From: Symsagittifera roscoffensis
Taxonomy: Eukaryota > Xenacoelomorpha > Acoela > Convolutidae
Direction of reading: 5' to 3'
DNA length: 64,000 nt
Assembly (NCBI RefSeq): GCF_963678635.1
Contig: NC_087067.1
Coordinates: forward strand, 10,091,716 to 10,155,715
Every line of letters begins with the position of its first letter. Within the stretch, counting starts at the first letter, position 1. Under the pieces are notes generated by a model. The model had not been told where the DNA came from, did not search any database, and worked only from the letters and a program-made list of their open reading frames with translations. The position numbers and the translations under genes were made by a program. Shown here in pieces: positions 10,848 through 22,840 of this stretch.

Positions 10848-11978
10848 TCAGGATGTTAAAATTTGTAAAAAAAAAGAGTCGTTTATTTTGCAGGATGAAT
10901 CACAATCTTCCGTACGCGAGTGAGAATTTTGGCACACTGAAATGTTAGAGTAGTTAGCTATAGCATGGAAAGTTTCAGCGGCGTTAGCAATTCGTTTCTC
11001 ACGTTCTATTTCTTGGCAGGTCATATGATCTGTCGACTGGCCAATCAGATTGCAGTAAGTGACGTCATGTGCTAAGAAATGTTGAGAGAATTTGTTTCTT
11101 ATTTGCGACCACGAATTTCTCGGCATCAGATGATCGAAACCTAGGAGTGTACTAATCTGATTTACCGATGCGATAACAAATTTTTCGTCATCAAGAGAAA
11201 CTGGTACGGGTTCACCCGATGGGTGTCGGGATATATAATCAACGAATCCCATATCTTTACCCGGTAAATGTTCGACAGTAAAGTCGAATGGTAGTAATTT
11301 GTCCGCCCAACGGGTGAGACGTGATTGAGGCGCTTTAGTATATTTGTCATCTTTCAGTGCTCCTATTAAGGCTTTGTGGTCTGTTAAAATTGAGAATTGT
11401 TTGCCCAATAGATAGTTTTTAAAATGGTTTAATGCCCACACTAGTCCCAGCAATTCGAGTTCATTGGTGCTGTATTTTAATTCGGCTATGTTCAAAAATC
11501 TGCTTGCGAACGCTACAGTTTTCCAATTCCCCTGATGGTCTTTTTCGATGGACGCGCCCAATCCTAAATGTGAGGCATCGCATTTCTTTCGTGTGTTCAG
11601 TTTTACATCGAATTGATGGTTCGTCACCGTGTTGCAAATTTCTTTCTTAATTTTTTCAAACGCTTCAGCGTGTATCGTGGACCACTTAAATGGTTTATTT
11701 TTCTGCATACGTTCTCTAAACGGTGCTGATAAGGACGCTAAATTTGGTATGAACTTGTTGAATTGGTTAATCGATCCCATTAGTGATCTAATATCTTTTA
11801 TACAATTTGGTTCTTTCAGATTTCTGATTGCGTCAGATTTGTGTATTAATGGTGTCGTCCCTTTTGCGTCGATTTTAAATAATTGGTCTCTTATCCGACA
11901 ATGTGAACAGAGAAAATTCGACAATGTGAACAGAGAAAATTTGCAGGTGGGAGGGATAATGAAAAAGAGCTCTACCAT
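10848..11978 (-). pseudogene. gypsy RT end and RNase H (376 aa open frame)
   Basis: The first ~27 residues come from the foldback element, not from pol; true pol similarity starts at about 11897. It has the last part of the reverse transcriptase (thumb/connection, with LMGSINQFNKFIPNLA), then RNase H with the three acidic positions seen in KKCDASHLGLGA, TNELELLGLVWAL and ILTDHKALIG. The RT active-site palm (YxDD region) is missing. The frame ends at a stop just before the integrase ATG. Products, if any, could not copy RNA. Confidence 0.85.
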
Positions 11979-12550
11979 TGCAAATTAGCCATGGAAATTT
12001 GTAAAAAAAAAGTGGCAGCCATCAGTGAATTAGCACTAAGCAATTACTCAAATAGCTTATTTCAGTACTATAAAAGCACTGATTCAGAGCTGAAAAAATT
12101 TAAGCTATGAATTTGAGCTCAATCAGCGATGAATTTTTCGCGATGAAGTTGCGATGAATCAGCGAATAACAAAACTTCCCCCTCTCCGCTTACCGCAGCC
12201 GTCTTAACCCAAGCAACCCCTCCTCCTAGCCCCCCCCCCCCTCCGTTTACAGCCCTAGTAGTCAATGAGGAGGGGTGGGGTGGTTACCGTTTTAGCCCCC
12301 CCCCCCCCCCCCGCCCCCTTTCGGTTCAAACTCCTCGCACTCAACGCTCCCACCCCCTATAGCAAACAGGTGGGAAGTGGCTGAGGATTGGCACAAAAAC
12401 CATGAGGGCATAAAAGAATATCATGACCGAGGGGATGTGGACTGTGTGTGGCGTATGTGAAATGTTGTCCTCCATGTTTATCCCCCTGCAAAACTCATGC
12501 CGAATTAAATCAGTAAGTCCGAAGTGAATCCGAATAATTCGAAAATATAA
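11973..12550. other. non-coding, C-rich; matches 30765-31335
   Basis: It begins with a stretch made of short AGCGATGAATTAGC/ATTAGCACT-type motifs, then turns strongly C-rich (runs at 12229-12242 and 12294-12311). The same order of blocks is found in version 2 at 30765-31335 and 31739-31790. The 70-residue minus frame at 12341-12553 is not conserved there. No gene. Confidence 0.6.
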
Positions 12551-13073
12551 CAAGACTGCTCGTATCAGGGCGAAGCCCTGAATATTCCGACTGCCTTTTA
12601 AGGTTTATGGAGCAGCAGTAAAAACATAAAAAAATTAAATGAAACAAAATAAAATGAATTTTTTTTTAAAGTTTGAATTTTTTAATGAAAATCATCCCCC
12701 ACACGCCATATTAAGTACAAAAGAATAGATTTCGCTCCTTGTAACAAATCAATTATGGCAAACAAGCTTCGTTCAATCAATTTATAAGACGGATTAAATC
12801 TCGCTTACGCGTTAATAGCAAGAATTATATCGCGCGTTAATTGTCCCAAATTGGTCAGAATGGACAAAATGGCAATCTTTAAACCCTCTTAACTTTACCA
12901 AAAATGATCACAGGTGAAATATCTTTTCAAATTTAAGCTCAAGACAACAACACTTTTTGAATGATATAAAAAATTTTGTCAAAAATGGCTAGTTAAAAAG
13001 TCGAGTTTTGTCTGAAGAAAAAAAACCCACTCCGAGTACAAATATTCCGTTACTTTCGTATCGAAAGTCGGAA
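12551..13073 (+). repeat. two-ended non-autonomous repeat, 523 bp
   Basis: The left end is CAAGACTGCTCGTATCAGGG and the right end is TTTCGTATCGAAAGTCGGAAC. Inverted relatives with the same two ends lie at 38982-39984, 17107-17220, 41184-41295 and 46527-46725, with interiors of different length. No coding content. Version 2 lacks it here (compare 31790). I see no flanking direct repeat for this copy. Confidence 0.7.
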
Positions 13074-16000
13074 CAAAATCGGGTACTCTGATAAAATAAA
13101 ATGTCCTGATAAAACAATATGTTGTGATGAACTAAATTGTTCTGATCGGTGATTGGAAGAAAAAACAAACGATGATTTTATGCATTTAATTTAATTAGCA
13201 CTGAATCGAAGCGATTTAGCAATGATTTAGCGCTGAACTAGCACTGATTTTTTGGCAATTTTTAGCAAATTTCTATAGCTAATTTAGCGCCAGTTTTTTC
13301 TTTGCTTTACAGCGCTAAATCATTGCTATTTTATTTTACGTTTATCGTTAAAATTGCTCATTCATCAGTCAATCAAATAAGGCGGAATCATCTGTGAAAA
13401 TGTTTCTAAAAAAGGGGTCAACTGTTTTTGATCGATGATTATTAGTGCAAACTCAACCCAGGTAGATATCTGCTGGGTTGACCAAAAGTCGCTATCATAG
13501 AAATTTTATCTGAGAATCTTTCAATTTCTTGCAGAATAGGATTCTTCTGATTGTTACAAAAAATGGTTTCCTCTTAAAACTTTTTTAAAAATATTCCTCA
13601 CATGATTTACCTTTTTTCATCCAACATTTTGAAACTTTTTCCCAAAATCTGAAAAATTATAAAATTTTTTAAAAAATGACTCTCGCAGAGTAAAGTAACG
13701 GAAATTTTGTGGACGCAAACATAATTCTGTGACACATGAATAACCGAACGGATTTACCGGAAATATAACCGATAGTAGTGCTTTCTGCACGCTATTTATG
13801 TTCTGCAATTATTAACTACAGACTAAATGAAAGTTTTTGTCAATTTATATTTAGACCCCACATACAACACTTCTCAAACTATATGATATGATTCATAAAA
13901 AGTGATGTTTAATTAACTTTAAAGTATTTTTGTGATTGGAAGAAAAAACAAATGATGATTTTGATTTTGTACATTTCATTTAGTTAGCACTGGATCGGAA
14001 CAAAAGTTGTCTTTCACCAGACTTATCATGTTGTAATTTATTTCGCGAAATTCGGAACCAAAGTTTTTCTCGAAATTGGGTCATTTTTAATTATTTTAGT
14101 TAATCGAAAATTGAACTAATTGAGTTTTTTATTAACCAAGAATTACGCTAAGGTTACCAAGTTAATTGATTAAACATTCAAACCAAAAAGCGTTTTGATC
14201 AGTTCAGCAATGTTTTAGGAAGTTAAAATCTCAATAAAATGGTGTGTAACAGAATAAGTTTCCGAAAAATAGCCAGAGAGTCATTTAGAGATTTTACCAT
14301 TCTAAAACACTGTTGAACTGAGTAAGACGCTTTTTTTATATAGTTTCCTCGTCAATTAATTTGGTAGTCTTAGTTTAATTTTTGATTAACTAAAAGAGTT
14401 CAAAATGACCCAATTTTTGAGGAAAATTTTGATTTCGAAATCGCAAAATGTTTTGAATTGTGATAATTCTGGTGAAATTTTTGGCAATTTTTAATCTCTT
14501 CAAATTATTAACCCAATTTGAGGGAAAAAACTTCAACCTTGTTGATTTTGTCCGGATAAATTGAATTAGCACTCTTTTGCAAAAACCAGTGCAAATGAAT
14601 TTAAAATGATTTGTTAGACGAAAAATTAGATGTTTTTCCGCCGTGAGAATCCGTTCGAATACTTTATATTATCTGTACAAAATCGATTTAAATTAATTTC
14701 ATCCTCAAGATGTCAGTGCGGCAAACTACGAGAAGCAGTTGATATGCGTGTATCCTAATTTTTTGCAATGCAAAGCCGCAAGTACAATTTTTAACACACT
14801 ACAAGATAGCCTTACATGTGAGGCCGATTACGCATTTTGGCCCTGTGTTGCATTTTTTGGTCCCAATGGAACAAACTGACGGGACAAATTTTGAGCCAAG
14901 GTTTTTTCGTTTCCAGAGCACGTCAAAATTTGTATTCCAGAGAATTGAACTCCAGATACCACTCTGAGTAAAATTTCGATAATTAACTTCTGTTGAATTG
15001 TGAATTTTCTACGGTTTAAAGGTTTTGCCTTACCCCATTAATTAAAAAAGTGGATTGTGATTAAACTTTGCTGTTTTTATGAATGTTTTTAACCGTAATA
15101 TAGTGGTTAATTATTTATGTGCAAAAATTCGGCTCATTTTTGGTCATTGATGAGCAAATTGCTCAGTTAGTTTTTTTTTAATTTTTTAAAAACCTTCAGA
15201 AACTAATTCTGCCGCTGAATCTCGAGACAGTACCAAATTTTAATTTAATTTTTCTCACCATGTCTATCGCCTTTGAAAAAAGTAGAAAAAAATACGCAAA
15301 GTTATAAAGTTTGAAATTTACCAGTTCAGCCAATTTGGGAGAAATAATGCGCATTGTGTTTTGTGATTGAACGCGTAAGTGGCTATTTTTTTAAACTCAA
15401 AACTTGTTAATTGCTCTAAATAATGCGTTAGTTTATGCTTAATACATCAATTTTTATTTTAAATAGCATGAGAAAAAACGTTTCTTAGGTATATTTTAAA
15501 TCGAACTCTGCTTCGCCCAGATCTGAGCAGTCTTCCAATCCTTTGTTTTCAATTTTCGTGAATTTATGAGGGGTTGAAAATTACCCAAAGTTGAAAATTG
15601 AAAATTACCCAATTATGAGGGGTTGAAAGTTAGCCAACCAGGGATAATTGAAGTGCGAAAAATTGCACTTCCTTATAACATACGTAAGTAGTGAGTAAAA
15701 TTGTTTCAAATTGAACTGAGGCAAGTCATTTAGTCTTTTTTATTAGGAAACGGGTGGCTAAAGCAAGCGAGTGCGTAGTTTAAATGAAGAAAAACGGCAA
15801 ACAGTTCTTTATTGTTCGAGGATTTTTCAAATTACTCACCCGACAAGTTTGTATTTGGCCTTACAGGGCATTAGAAATCAAGGCTTCGCTAGAATGTGCG
15901 ATTAGTCTTGTTCCGGTTTTGTTCCTGGTATGGTTTTTTCTAGGCATGTTTGAATGGTGTTCATTCGAACAACATTCAAAAAATATTGTCGTGAGCTCAA

Positions 16001-16200
16001 ATTAAAAAAAAATCCACTTCTAAATTTTTTTAAATATGAAAATTTAAAAATAGCTAGGTTGGATACATTGCTTAAAAAAATTAAGAGCGATTTGTTTGGT
16101 TCGCTTAACGCGTAATCCGTAATCCAGTAATCCAGTTTAACACGGCTATTTAATCTGTTTCCAAATCATTCTAATTAGACTTGAGGCAAGCTAGAAGGCT
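13074..16200. other. non-coding, AT-rich
   Basis: No supportable gene. The part 13190-13330 again holds the short GATTTAGC/TAGCGCTGA motifs, partly inverted relative to 11985-12160. From about 13990 on it aligns with version 2 (37510 onward) at roughly 80-85%. Position 15850-15920 is the single-copy site which, in version 2, is doubled around the 1 kb insert at 38982. Confidence 0.6.
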
Positions 16201-16209
16201 TTTTAATGC

Positions 16210-16890
16210 GTTTCTTTTGTTCTTTTAATCGCGTCTGCTGTATTATATTCAGATACACATCAGGTATAAATCAAACTGATCTGAGCCTTCCGCACACCCT
16301 TTAAGGGTGGCTACAGCAGAACGAGTTAACTGATACGAGGAGTTCCACAGGACGCGCTACTGTCACCGATGCTCTTCCTTTTTTACCTCAATTCAGTAGC
16401 CAACGCTGCTCCCCAGAGGTTTTTAACTCAACCTTAGCCGATGATCTGACAGTTTGGGCCAGCGATCACTCAAAAGAGAAGCCCTCAGAAGAGTCCAATC
16501 TGCAATCTTCATATAAGACGACAACTGGACTTCCTAAGCCGCCACATCGGAATGCAATAGGTCCCCTGCCTCATGAAGATCCCTGGAAACGAAATTGCAG
16601 ACAAACTAGCAGAGAAACCACAATCCTGAAAGACTTCAGAAAACCCACAGACCAATTACTTTCAAGAGTACAAAAGCCGTGATAAAAGATTTATGACCGA
16701 TAACATTCCAAAGCACGCTAGAATCGGAGATGTCTACGGCAGTTGCTCAGCAAAACGCGACGAAGCCACCGTGACCATAATGCAAGACTCGGAAGGGGAC
16801 AATAGAGCTGGCGAAGCGATGTCTTTTCTAGACTAAACTTCGGCTTCCACAGGCGAACAAACAAACAAACAAAAGCAACAACAAATTTAA
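16210..16890 (+). pseudogene. dead LINE (RT and RNase H remnant), version 1
   Basis: Three motifs appear in order on the plus strand but in shifted frames: GVPQDALLSPMLFLFY at 16339 (RT motif B region), LADDLTVWA at about 16434 (RT catalytic box), and MKIPGNEIADKLAEK at 16575 (RNase H-type motif of LINE-encoded RNase H). The distances are far too short for an intact element, so large parts are deleted. It ends in an ACAAACAAAC-type simple repeat (about 16855-16885), as expected of a LINE 3' tail. The clade is probably one with an RNase H domain (Jockey/I-like), but that is inference. Confidence 0.75.
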
Positions 16891-17106
16891 AAAAGTCTTT
16901 GTTTTTCGAATTTTATCAATGCTTCAAGTTCTTATTGGGATGAAGTGTCGCTTAGATTTTAATGAGGGGTCAGAAATTTCAGATTTATGAGCAAACTTGT
17001 TGCCGATACGACCAGTCTTGGTACAAAATTATCTACAGTAATTATTCTTTCAAATCTCTTTTTTTTTAAAAACAATCCTATCTTATTCAGCTTAGTTTGG
17101 TTGTAT

Positions 17107-17220
17107 GTTCCGACTTTCAAAGAAAGTGAGAAAATATGTATGGAGCAGTAACAGCTTCCAGAGACCAGTTATGGATAGTCAGAATATTAAGCGTTTTGTC
17201 CTGATGTACGAGCAGTTTTG
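17107..17220 (-). repeat. short two-ended repeat, 114 bp
   Basis: It starts GTTCCGACTTTCAAAGAAAG and ends GTACGAGCAGTTTTG, the inverted ends of the 12551-13073 family with almost no interior. Version 2 has it at 41184-41295. Confidence 0.6.
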
Positions 17221-20200
17221 TTTTAGGGTGTTTCCTATATTAATCTGTAATGCCGTACTAATCTACTAACAAACTCGACAAATAACTGGTCTTCAGTTTC
17301 CGCGGGAGGACTGGAGTGATAGTTCTTAATTTATACATATTCTAAAAGGAACTTTCATTTCGAAATTTCCATAAATCCAAAGAAAATGACGTATCCGCAA
17401 CCTGATGAAGACAAAAACAATTAGACTAAAAGCCTTTGATGGTGTTTGCAATTTGAGGAAGCGGACAAAAAAATTTTCGTATGAAAAAATCTTTTCTTCG
17501 CTGAAAAATCACTTAAACTAAAGTCATTGGAGTTTTATGAAGGGAATTCTGAGAAAAACTGAATCACATTTTCGTCGTAAAGGCTAATATCACTTCCAAA
17601 AGTCACCAATGTCCTTTCACTTTTTATGATTGGGTAATTGCGCACCCGTATTTTTCTTACAAAGATATTTTTACAGAGGAACAATTTTTTCGTTCAACCC
17701 GTTATTATCTGTCTTCAAAAAATTGTTGGTTCAGTAGCCAAAACAATTGTCCGGAAAAAGCACCCCTAGCACAAAAAAAGAACAAAAAGTACCATTAACA
17801 CATTTATTAGCGTTAGCAAAGTTAATAGTGAAGGTTTAATGGAAAAAAAGTGCTCTGGGACACAATAGAAATTTCACCTAATTTTTTAATTATAAAAACG
17901 AGAAAAAGCTGATCTTATCAGGACGAGAATCCAAAGGTTGCAACTGCTCTTTTGTTTTTATAAAGTTCTTTTAAATCCTCCAATATTCCAAACATTGGTT
18001 TTCAGTTTGTGGTGTATTAAGTGGTTTTTACGGGGTTATCTATGGAGACCAAATAATTTGTGATTAGCCTAATTAATCTTGCTAATTTTTATAGAGTCAA
18101 TAAGTCTAAGTTTGATTCATTTCAGTATGAAATGATTTTCTCGTATAAAAAATACGCGTTAGAATAAAAGATTATATTGCGGACTAAAGGAATGTAAAAA
18201 TTTTGAAACCCTATAGTTTAGTACAAAACCATCACAGTTGAAATGCACTTGAAGTAAGTGTTCAAGACAATAAGTTTTTGATCAATAAAATCATGCTGGT
18301 TAAAATATCCAAATAATTTGAAAAAATACACGCATATAAAATTGTCTGCCACTTTCTTTGAAAGTTGCAGCAGTAACTCAGTCTAAAAAGTAAGTGAAGA
18401 GACACGTTCAAGCGCTGTTGAAAAATTCAGTGCTTTTGCTCGATTTGAGTAGTCTTTTCCCGATTCTAATTTCTGCTTTGCTTTCTAATATAAGTTTATA
18501 AATCAACAAATAAGATAGTTTTGATCTAAGCTGGCTTCTGAAACACTTTAGAAAAAAATGTATTAACAATGATGCATAAAACCCCCAATATTTTTGTTAA
18601 CTGGTACTTGTTTTTTTAATTGTTTTATTTATTTTTTTTTTCATTTTGATTTTCTACTTTGAATTTTTATCATTCTTAAGTTTCTAGATAAACCATTCCA
18701 TTTCTCTGCACATATTCTAGCAATTTGAGAACTCTGATGAATAAATTCCATAAACCTGTCCAGTACTCTTTTTCATATCGATTGCTGGAAGTCATTTAAG
18801 TTTGGCATAATTTTTTAAACTTCCCTCATTTAAAGGATTGTTTTTTAGTAAACAGGTCGAAACTTTTCATCGATCAATTTTTTTAAAAATTAAATAGGCG
18901 GGAGGTATTTTGTTCTTCAAATTTCGGCAACGACATTTTTCAAAAGTTTTTTTTTGCAAAGCAAAATTCGCAGCCCAGTTGTTTAGCGATTCAAAATAGC
19001 AGCTTGTTTCTGTTATAATCTGCTGAATAATATTCCATAATAACTAAGATGGGGCAAAAGCAGATGGAGTAAGCATTTTTCTCCGTAAGTAACTAAGACG
19101 ACAAAGGAAAATGTCGTCAAAGCAAAACTTGAAAATCAGTTTTTCTAAAACATTTTTTGTCGGTAATTCTGTGGCTTCTAACTTTCCGCTGCTTGATCAG
19201 CAATGGGTTATATTAATGGAAAAGCGATCTAAATGTAGGCCGTTTGCTTAAAAATCTAAGAGATTAAAAATGTTTTCTAAAACATTTTTGTTCAATTGGA
19301 TTTATTGTGTCTTGTGTCTAGCATAAAAAATCTGACGGTTTCCTAGATTCGAAATAGGGAAAGCGCGAAGGCGGGAAACTTAAGATTTGACAAAGATTGT
19401 GAATTGTTCAGAGATGTTTCATAGCAGCAAAAAAAGGTAATGAAACCGCATTTTAGCCAGCGCGCTTTTTAGATTATATCAAAATTAAATTTAAGTTGAT
19501 TTGAGTCTTACTTCCAGTTTTAGAAAAAATTTCAGTTTAAACACATGGCTTCGCTTAAAAGCAGGAATTCATCAACATAAGATAGTCATATGTTTTCTGA
19601 ATTATATATACTTTTTCTCATAAAAAAATCAGAAAAAAGTCAAGTAGTTGAGATAATAAAAAATAACACAGTATTTTTGTTATCTTTTTGCAGAAGTTAA
19701 TCCCATTACCTAAGGACCCAAATGACCAAAATTTTGACAAATCAAATTTTTTCAAACTGTTCAAAAACAATTGATTATTTTGCTGATTTTTTTGACCTTT
19801 TAAAAACTAAATACGAAGATATAATTTAATTTTTGACCATTTCGTTTGTAAGGGCTTGTAATCATATCTTACAAAGTTTTTCAATAAATTAAAACAACTT
19901 TGGTTAAAAAAAGGTAAGTTTCGTTTCTAGAAGTTATAGAGACTCGTAACTGACTTTTTTACAAAAAATCACATTCTGGCCAAAAAATTATTGAGCTCAG
20001 CTCATAAGAAATTGGAATGCAAATTTGTAGTCCAGATGTTAGTTTAGGTAAGCCGAAATCTCATAACAGATGACAGTTGGTAACACGCGACAGTCCGTTC
20101 CAACTTTTTGTGTCGAAAAAACCTGTCTGTGTTTTAGTTTAGTAGTTTTCAGGTGACCAATTTAGAACAAAAGCGTAAGAAACGTGTAACTTCTTCAAGT

Positions 20201-20914
20201 TAGTTATGATGCTGAAATTACCTTATTAGCAAAATTTCAATATTTCATATAGGCCGGAAAACCAAAATGCACGTACCCACCACCATCTCTCTCCCAAAAA
20301 AAAACATTCAAAAAATTTTTTTGTTGAAAAGTTGTTTTGTTTTATTTTTATATGGATTGTAAAAGAACTAATGTTGTTTAATTTATTGGAAAATTTTAAT
20401 CTTCCCCTAAGAAATTAGGATCCCCAAAAAGAAACATCCATAGAAGTCAACTTTTTGTGGCATTGTGGCCAGAACACTCTGTGCTTCTGAGTCAGCAATA
20501 AAGCTATTTTTTAAGAAATGACATCAAAATATACGTCATTTTTTTCAAAGAAAGTTTTGGTTTTGTAAAATTAATTGTGTCTAGCATAATAAATTTGCCT
20601 CTGATTAAATTCATGACTCCATAGTCAACATAAGATAGCCATTTGAATTCAAAACTACTTTCTTGTACATCAATAACACAATAAGACAAACAGCCCAGTT
20701 AAGAAAAACTATTATTGCGCGTCATTTTTGGTCGTTTTGCGAGGGCGATTTGCAAAAGCAGAGGATTCATGTGACCGAAAATTTACGAAGAAGTTAACTG
20801 AAATAACTGCTTCGAGTTTTTCAATCATTAATAGAGAAACTAAAAATAAAAAATATTATAATTTTTAAAATAAACAACAGCAACTAGAGCCGACTTAATA
20901 AATTAGAGTCAACT
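17221..20914. other. non-coding, AT-rich
   Basis: No gene or recognised element. About 17,900-20,320 has no counterpart in version 2, where the flanks are joined near 42010-42040. This is either an insertion here or a deletion there; no terminal repeats mark its ends. Confidence 0.55.
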
Positions 20915-21066
20915 TCAGTGTAATAGAATGTCAGCTTTTCTGTTTGCTTTCTCCACTTGATTTCTGTTCACGCATATTTTTTTCGCCAGTCGCTCCGTTT
21001 GAGAGTTCTGATTGGTCAATTCACTTGAGATGTCCAGTGACATCTGCTTCAGGTTAGACACCATAT
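20915..21066 (-). CDS. terminal exon of SNAP-25-type SNARE, version 1
   Basis: Partial gene. The exon begins after a polypyrimidine tract and AG (TTTTTTTTAG) and encodes 49 residues starting MVSNLKQMSLDISSEL, ending in a TGA. It fits the second (Qc) SNARE helix of SNAP-25/SNAP-23 proteins: heptad hydrophobics, the central-layer Gln in TNQNSQTER, and the closing EKANRKADILL. SNAP-25-type proteins are membrane-associated t-SNAREs that pair with syntaxin and VAMP in vesicle fusion. The exon starts in phase 1, needing a preceding exon that ends with one base, as the exon at 48479-48667 does. It differs from 42472-42623 by one silent base. No matching upstream exon is seen in contig 1, so this is a second allele or an orphan copy. 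Confidence 0.7.
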
Positions 21067-22508
21067 CTAAAAAAAACTTCAACTTCAACTTCAGCTTCAT
21101 TAAAAAGTCTATAAATAAGAAAAAAAGTTAAGCAGCAAAAGACAAGTGAAAATACCATGATCCGGGTTAAGTTTCCTCGCATCGTACAGCTCAAAAATTA
21201 AGAGTGGAGAAGTTTAATTCAAGTTCGCTTTCATAAACCTGCATTAACTGTCACGTCAATCATATAGAGATACCATAATTCTGTCACGTCAATTATATAT
21301 CTCTATATTACTTTATTTTGCTCAGGTGAAATTGATTTTTCACTAATTACGACAGCGTTAGCAGACTTTAGGGCAGACGGATTGGACAGTAATTTTTTTC
21401 AGAAACCCATTTTTAAAGAACCCTTTTTTCTGGCTGACCTCCTTAAGATCATTCTAAGTTCAATCAATCCCAATTAGACTATTTTTGAGGAGTAAGAGCG
21501 TGAAAAAGATGTCCAATGGCAGAGAAAATTTTGGCATAGAAAAGTTATATAGTTTCCATTTTAGATCTAAACTGTACACAGCAATTTACCAGCAGATGAT
21601 CGCAAATGAATCATTTTCTAGTTTTTCCATTGTGGATATCTCAAAATTAAAAAAAATAAATTTGACCATGAAAAGGAGAAAAAGTCTAAGAATTGAGATT
21701 TTGATCCCCATAACCTTTAAGGCCATAGTTTCCTTCACACGAGAGCGGTTGAACAAAATGCTGTACAGCAGAACCAAATATACTAAATCAATTAACTATA
21801 ATGAAATTTGTTGATTGAGCATATTTTCAAATTCAGAGCCAAAAAACTGATTACATTATAGAGTTCCGCAATTGAAAAACCAATAGTTTTTAAATGCAAT
21901 ACCAATCAACTGAACAAGTTTATTATTAGATATAATCTCCCTGTGCATCAATTTAATGTTTATCCAATTCGTGATAAAACTTCTACATCATTTTGAACTT
22001 TTCAACTCCAGAAAAGTTAATGAGTTTTTAAATGTCAAGAGAGGCAAATCAAAAATTCGTCTGAAACAGACAAATTAAAAGCAAACTCTTGACCTGGGCA
22101 AGATCAAAACTTTTGCCAGCATCCATGATTGAATGGTTTTTTGCCATCAGTCCTTAATCTAAAATAATTGTTCATGCATCCCTTGTCTCATATGAGTCAA
22201 TATTGGTGTGTTTTGAGAAGACTTCTTGTAGCAAGGCAAAACCTTAAATGTTCCGACGGAGCTTTAACGCCTGTGGAATAATTTTCGTTTTTTTAAATGA
22301 CATATTAATGACTATTAAAAAGCAAATGATATATTTAGCATTTAGTTACATAATATTTCGAGCGACTCTGTTTAGTTTGGACTTGGCAATGGATTCTGAG
22401 TCAATGCAAAAACGGCAAAGTGATAAATATCCCAAACTGGCTATTATAAAACCCTCATAACTTTGTAGAAAAGATCTAATGTGAAATAAACTTTTTTAAA
22501 ATTTGAGC
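21067..22508. other. intron or intergenic; near-identical in both versions
   Basis: About 99% like 42624-44064. No first SNARE helix or Cys-rich linker of the SNARE gene can be found here on the minus strand. The small frames at 21485-21814 and 22248-22460 differ between versions by frame-breaking changes or lack features and are not called. Confidence 0.5.
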
Positions 22509-22840
22509 CAGGGACGGATTTAGGGGGGGACGCTCCCCCCTCTGGGATTCGAACCCCTCGCCAACCAAGGGGTCCCCGTTTTGGGATTTTTTATGATAGC
22601 CATTTTTGGCCGACCAACTCTAAAATTTTTCTGAAGACGCCTTTGGCGCCAATATATACTAATTGTGAAGGGGAGACTTTTTAACCTGTTTTTTTTTGTT
22701 AAAAAATGGTACAAGTCAACCTGCCCTATTTTAACCAATTTTTTTTTGTCAGAATAGGGTATTTATAAGGTTCTGGGAGCGCTCCAAAAATCAGTTTGGT
22801 CGACCTAAAAAAAGTCGACAAAAATTTTGAAATTTTTTCT
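22509..22840 (-). mobile_element. hAT-like MITE, one end missing
   Basis: It begins with the terminal repeat CAGGGACGGATTTAGG, followed by GGGATTCGAACCCC and the palindrome-rich CCTTTGGCGCCAA block shared with 48002-48407 and 53150-53220. The second terminal repeat is absent; sequence of the family fades out after GTCGACCTAAAAAAAGTCGA (about 22797-22818). No frame encodes a transposase; the 72-residue minus frame here is a shadow of repeat DNA. Confidence 0.65.

Larger units (their letters stand above)
7070..11897 (-). mobile_element. Ty3/gypsy retrotransposon remnant, 5'-truncated
   Basis: On the minus strand it reads: end of reverse transcriptase, RNase H, integrase, long C-terminal extension, then 3' non-coding sequence. 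The gag, protease and most of the RT are missing, and no 5' LTR is present: homology stops abruptly at about 11897 where foldback-element sequence begins. The segment 7070-8041 could be 3' non-coding plus LTR (it starts TGTTA), but with no second LTR this cannot be tested. The coding part is interrupted by frame changes and two in-frame stops, so it cannot move by itself. It is absent from version 2. Confidence 0.8.
6957..11972. mobile_element. foldback-type element split by the gypsy insertion
   Basis: The left part (6957-7069) starts GGGCTTTTTTCC and carries the CCACCTCAC and GTAACGAG.GGTTTTACAAGG blocks. The right part (11898-11972) ends GCAGGTGGGAGGG...AAAAAGAGCTC. Both match the two ends of the intact element at 31346-31560, so the gypsy sequence lies inside a broken copy. 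Flanks CTACCCAG and CTACCATT could be a decayed 8-bp target duplication. A 22-bp piece (CGACAATGTGAACAGAGAAA plus two bases) is doubled in tandem at 11898-11941. Confidence 0.6.

Noticed and set aside
9504-11988. Plus-strand frames over the gypsy remnant
   Set aside because: Shadows of the minus-strand integrase and RNase H frames, which carry the recognisable motifs.
21485-21814. 109-residue plus-strand frame
   Set aside because: The counterpart near 43040-43370 has indels that change the frame, so it is not under coding constraint.
22520-22738. 72-residue frame, identical in both versions (44076-44294)
   Set aside because: It lies wholly within a hAT-like MITE and reads repeat DNA; identity reflects the recent split of the versions.
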